Shown here: positions 5,925-7,098 of the stretch, one piece after another
Layout of the letters: each line of letters begins with the position of its first letter
How positions within the stretch are numbered: the first letter of the stretch is position 1
DNA from: a bacterium
Lineage (GTDB): Bacteria; Muiribacteriota; Ozemobacteria; Ozemobacterales; Ozemobacteraceae
NCBI GenBank assembly: GCA_016192885.1
Contig: JACPTH010000411.1
Span: 1 to 7,098, forward strand
DNA: 7,098 bases
Direction of reading: 5' to 3'
Position numbers and translations under genes: made by a program
Notes under the pieces: model-generated
The model's input: only the letters and a program-made list of their open reading frames with translations
Database searches by the model: none
What the model was told of the DNA's origin: nothing

Positions 5925-7003
5925 CAATCTACGCGAGTAATTTTATCCAGCTCATTGAGAATTTCAAAAGGCGAAGGAATGGCGCCTCCGGTTCGACCGT
6001 AGAAAAACACAGGTCTCTTTCCGTTTACAGCCAACTTCACATCCTCAACCATTTGACCGCATGACATTTCGATAACCGCAAAATTTTTTGCCGTTGCGGA
6101 GAGTTTCTCCAAAACTGCCGAAGGGAAAGGCCAAAGGGTTATCGGTCGAACCAAACCTGCCTTAATTCCTCGCTTTCTACATTTTTCCACCACTGTCTTA
6201 AGTATCCTTGCTACAATTCCATAGCCTACCAAAATCAATTCGGCATCCTCAATTTGATGAGTTTCGCATGAAAAACTTTGCAATTTCCCTTTGGAGAATT
6301 CATCCGAAATAAACTCATACTTTTGGTACAAATGCCAATTATGTTCTTCAAGTTCATCAACGTCAAGGTAGATAGTAGAAAAAATGTTTCTTTTTCGCGT
6401 ACCCTTCCCGGTTAATGCCCAAGGTTTCAAATTCATGTCGTAATTTTGAGGTTCGGGAAGAAGTACCGGTTCCATCATTTGCCCAAGAACACCGTCACAC
6501 AAAATCAAAACCGGGGTTCGAAAGGAATCCGCAATTTCAAACGCTTTAATGGTCAGGTCGGCCATCTCTTGAACCGAATTTGGAGCTAGAACTACGGTTC
6601 GATAATCTCCGTGCCCGCCTCCGCGGGTTGATTGGAAATAGTCACACTGGGCGGGGGCAATGTTTCCCAACCCGGGCCCGCCCCTAACCACGTTTACAAT
6701 AACACAGGGAAGCTCGGCCGCCGCGATGTATGAAATCCCTTCCTGTTTTAGGCTGACTCCCGGACTACTGCTGCTCGTCATTACCCTTGCCCCGGTGCTT
6801 GCCGAGCCATAAACCATATTAATCGCCGCAATTTCGCTTTCCGCTTGAAGGAAGACTCCTTCCACTTCAGGGAGACGTTTGGAAAGGTAAGCGCTTAGTT
6901 CATTTTGAGGGGTAATTGGATATCCGAAATAATAGCGACACCCTGCCAAAACGGCTGCTTCCGCTAGGGCTTCATTCCCTTTCATTAAAATTTTTTCAGC
7001 CAT
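5924..7003 (-). CDS. vorB: 2-oxoacid:ferredoxin oxidoreductase, alpha subunit (VorB-like)
   Basis: This is the catalytic alpha subunit, pairing with the beta subunit to oxidise a 2-oxoacid with coenzyme A to acyl-CoA and CO2 while reducing ferredoxin. The 359-residue length is normal for VorB. The N-terminus (MKGNEALAEAAVLAGC) leads to the substrate loop YPITPQNE (28-35). It continues with FLQAESEIAAINMVYG, TSSSSPGVSLKQEG (76-89) and RGGPGLG (107-113), then a C-terminal transketolase-like domain from about residue 250. The sequence pattern is closest, from memory, to proteins named 3-methyl-2-oxobutanoate dehydrogenase VorB, so the likely substrates are valine, leucine and isoleucine keto acids. 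KorA is the main alternative. The ATG at 7003 has AAGGAG (7017-7012) 8 bases upstream. Its stop lies 14 bases before the preferred beta start. Confidence 0.93.
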   Translation of the reverse strand: MAEKILMKGNEALAEAAVLAGCRYYFGYPITPQNELSAYLSKRLPEVEGVFLQAESEIAAINMVYGSASTGARVMTSSSSPGVSLKQEGISYIAAAELPCVIVNVVRGGPGLGNIAPAQCDYFQSTRGGGHGDYRTVVLAPNSVQEMADLTIKAFEIADSFRTPVLILCDGVLGQMMEPVLLPEPQNYDMNLKPWALTGKGTRKRNIFSTIYLDVDELEEHNWHLYQKYEFISDEFSKGKLQSFSCETHQIEDAELILVGYGIVARILKTVVEKCRKRGIKAGLVRPITLWPFPSAVLEKLSATAKNFAVIEMSCGQMVEDVKLAVNGKRPVFFYGRTGGAIPSPFEILNELDKITRVD

Positions 7004-7018
7004 ATTTCGTTCTCCTTG

Positions 7019-7098
7019 CTATTCCTTGTAGATTTCTATGGCAATATCGGGGCAGCTTCGCGCACAAATCGCGCAACTAGTGCATTTGGGTTCGTCAA
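7019..7098 (-). CDS. [4Fe-4S] ferredoxin subunit of the 2-oxoacid oxidoreductase (5' end outside the window)
   Basis: The last 25 residues of a reading frame ending in TAG (7021-7019) are visible. They contain C-TS-C-AI-C-ARS-CP, the CxxCxxCxxxCP pattern of a [4Fe-4S] cluster, followed by DIAIEIYKE, a typical end of a bacterial-type ferredoxin domain. The gene ends 15 bases before the alpha-subunit start, and its stop lies just ahead of that gene's Shine-Dalgarno site, so the two are almost surely co-transcribed and translationally linked. It would be the delta (VorD/KorD) subunit, passing electrons from the TPP centre to free ferredoxin. Whether a second cluster exists upstream cannot be seen. 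Confidence 0.85.
   Translation of the reverse strand, partial: DEPKCTSCAICARSCPDIAIEIYKE

Noticed and set aside
1..7098. CRISPR arrays, tRNA/rRNA genes, insertion sequences or phage genes
   Set aside because: No regularly spaced direct repeats, no tRNA-like cloverleaf and no transposase or phage motifs were seen; the window is nearly filled by the nine genes described.

Overview
All nine protein-coding genes in this window lie on the minus strand, so transcription runs from base 7098 down to base 1. The window suggests an anaerobic or fermentative bacterium. It has a ferredoxin-linked 2-oxoacid oxidoreductase in place of an oxygen-tolerant dehydrogenase complex. RsfS, RsmE and MtaB are bacterial translation factors, and an OmpH/Skp-like exported protein hints at an outer membrane. 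Base composition is moderate and slightly AT-rich, with AT-rich spacers between some genes. I cannot assign a phylum from this sequence alone.

Region 1 (7098 to 4506) is a four-gene set for a 2-oxoacid:ferredoxin oxidoreductase of the VorDBAC/KorDABC type. It holds the tail of a [4Fe-4S] ferredoxin subunit, the alpha subunit (VorB-like), the thiamine-pyrophosphate beta subunit and the gamma subunit. Together they would oxidatively decarboxylate a branched-chain or other 2-oxoacid to an acyl-CoA and pass the electrons to ferredoxin. The beta stop codon sits in the loop of a perfect 8-bp inverted repeat.

Region 2 (4505 to 2017) carries three translation genes: rsfS (ribosomal silencing factor), rsmE (16S rRNA m3U methyltransferase) and mtaB (tRNA-Lys methylthiotransferase). 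The gaps are short (62, 32 and 7 bases). They could be co-transcribed with the oxidoreductase, although small inverted repeats ahead of rsfS may mark a separate control point.

Region 3 (2016 to 1869) is a 148-base AT-rich spacer. It holds three alternating copies of TTTACA/TGTAAA at an exact 11-base period, next to a 12-bp palindrome. This looks like an operator for the genes below it.

Region 4 (1868 to 1) holds two genes for exported proteins, separated by 47 bases. The first is an OmpH/Skp-like protein with a long extra C-terminal part. The second is an uncharacterised protein with a signal peptide, open to the window edge. This pair is the least explained part of the window. No stretch over 300 bases lacks a gene. 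I saw no RNA genes, CRISPR arrays or mobile elements.
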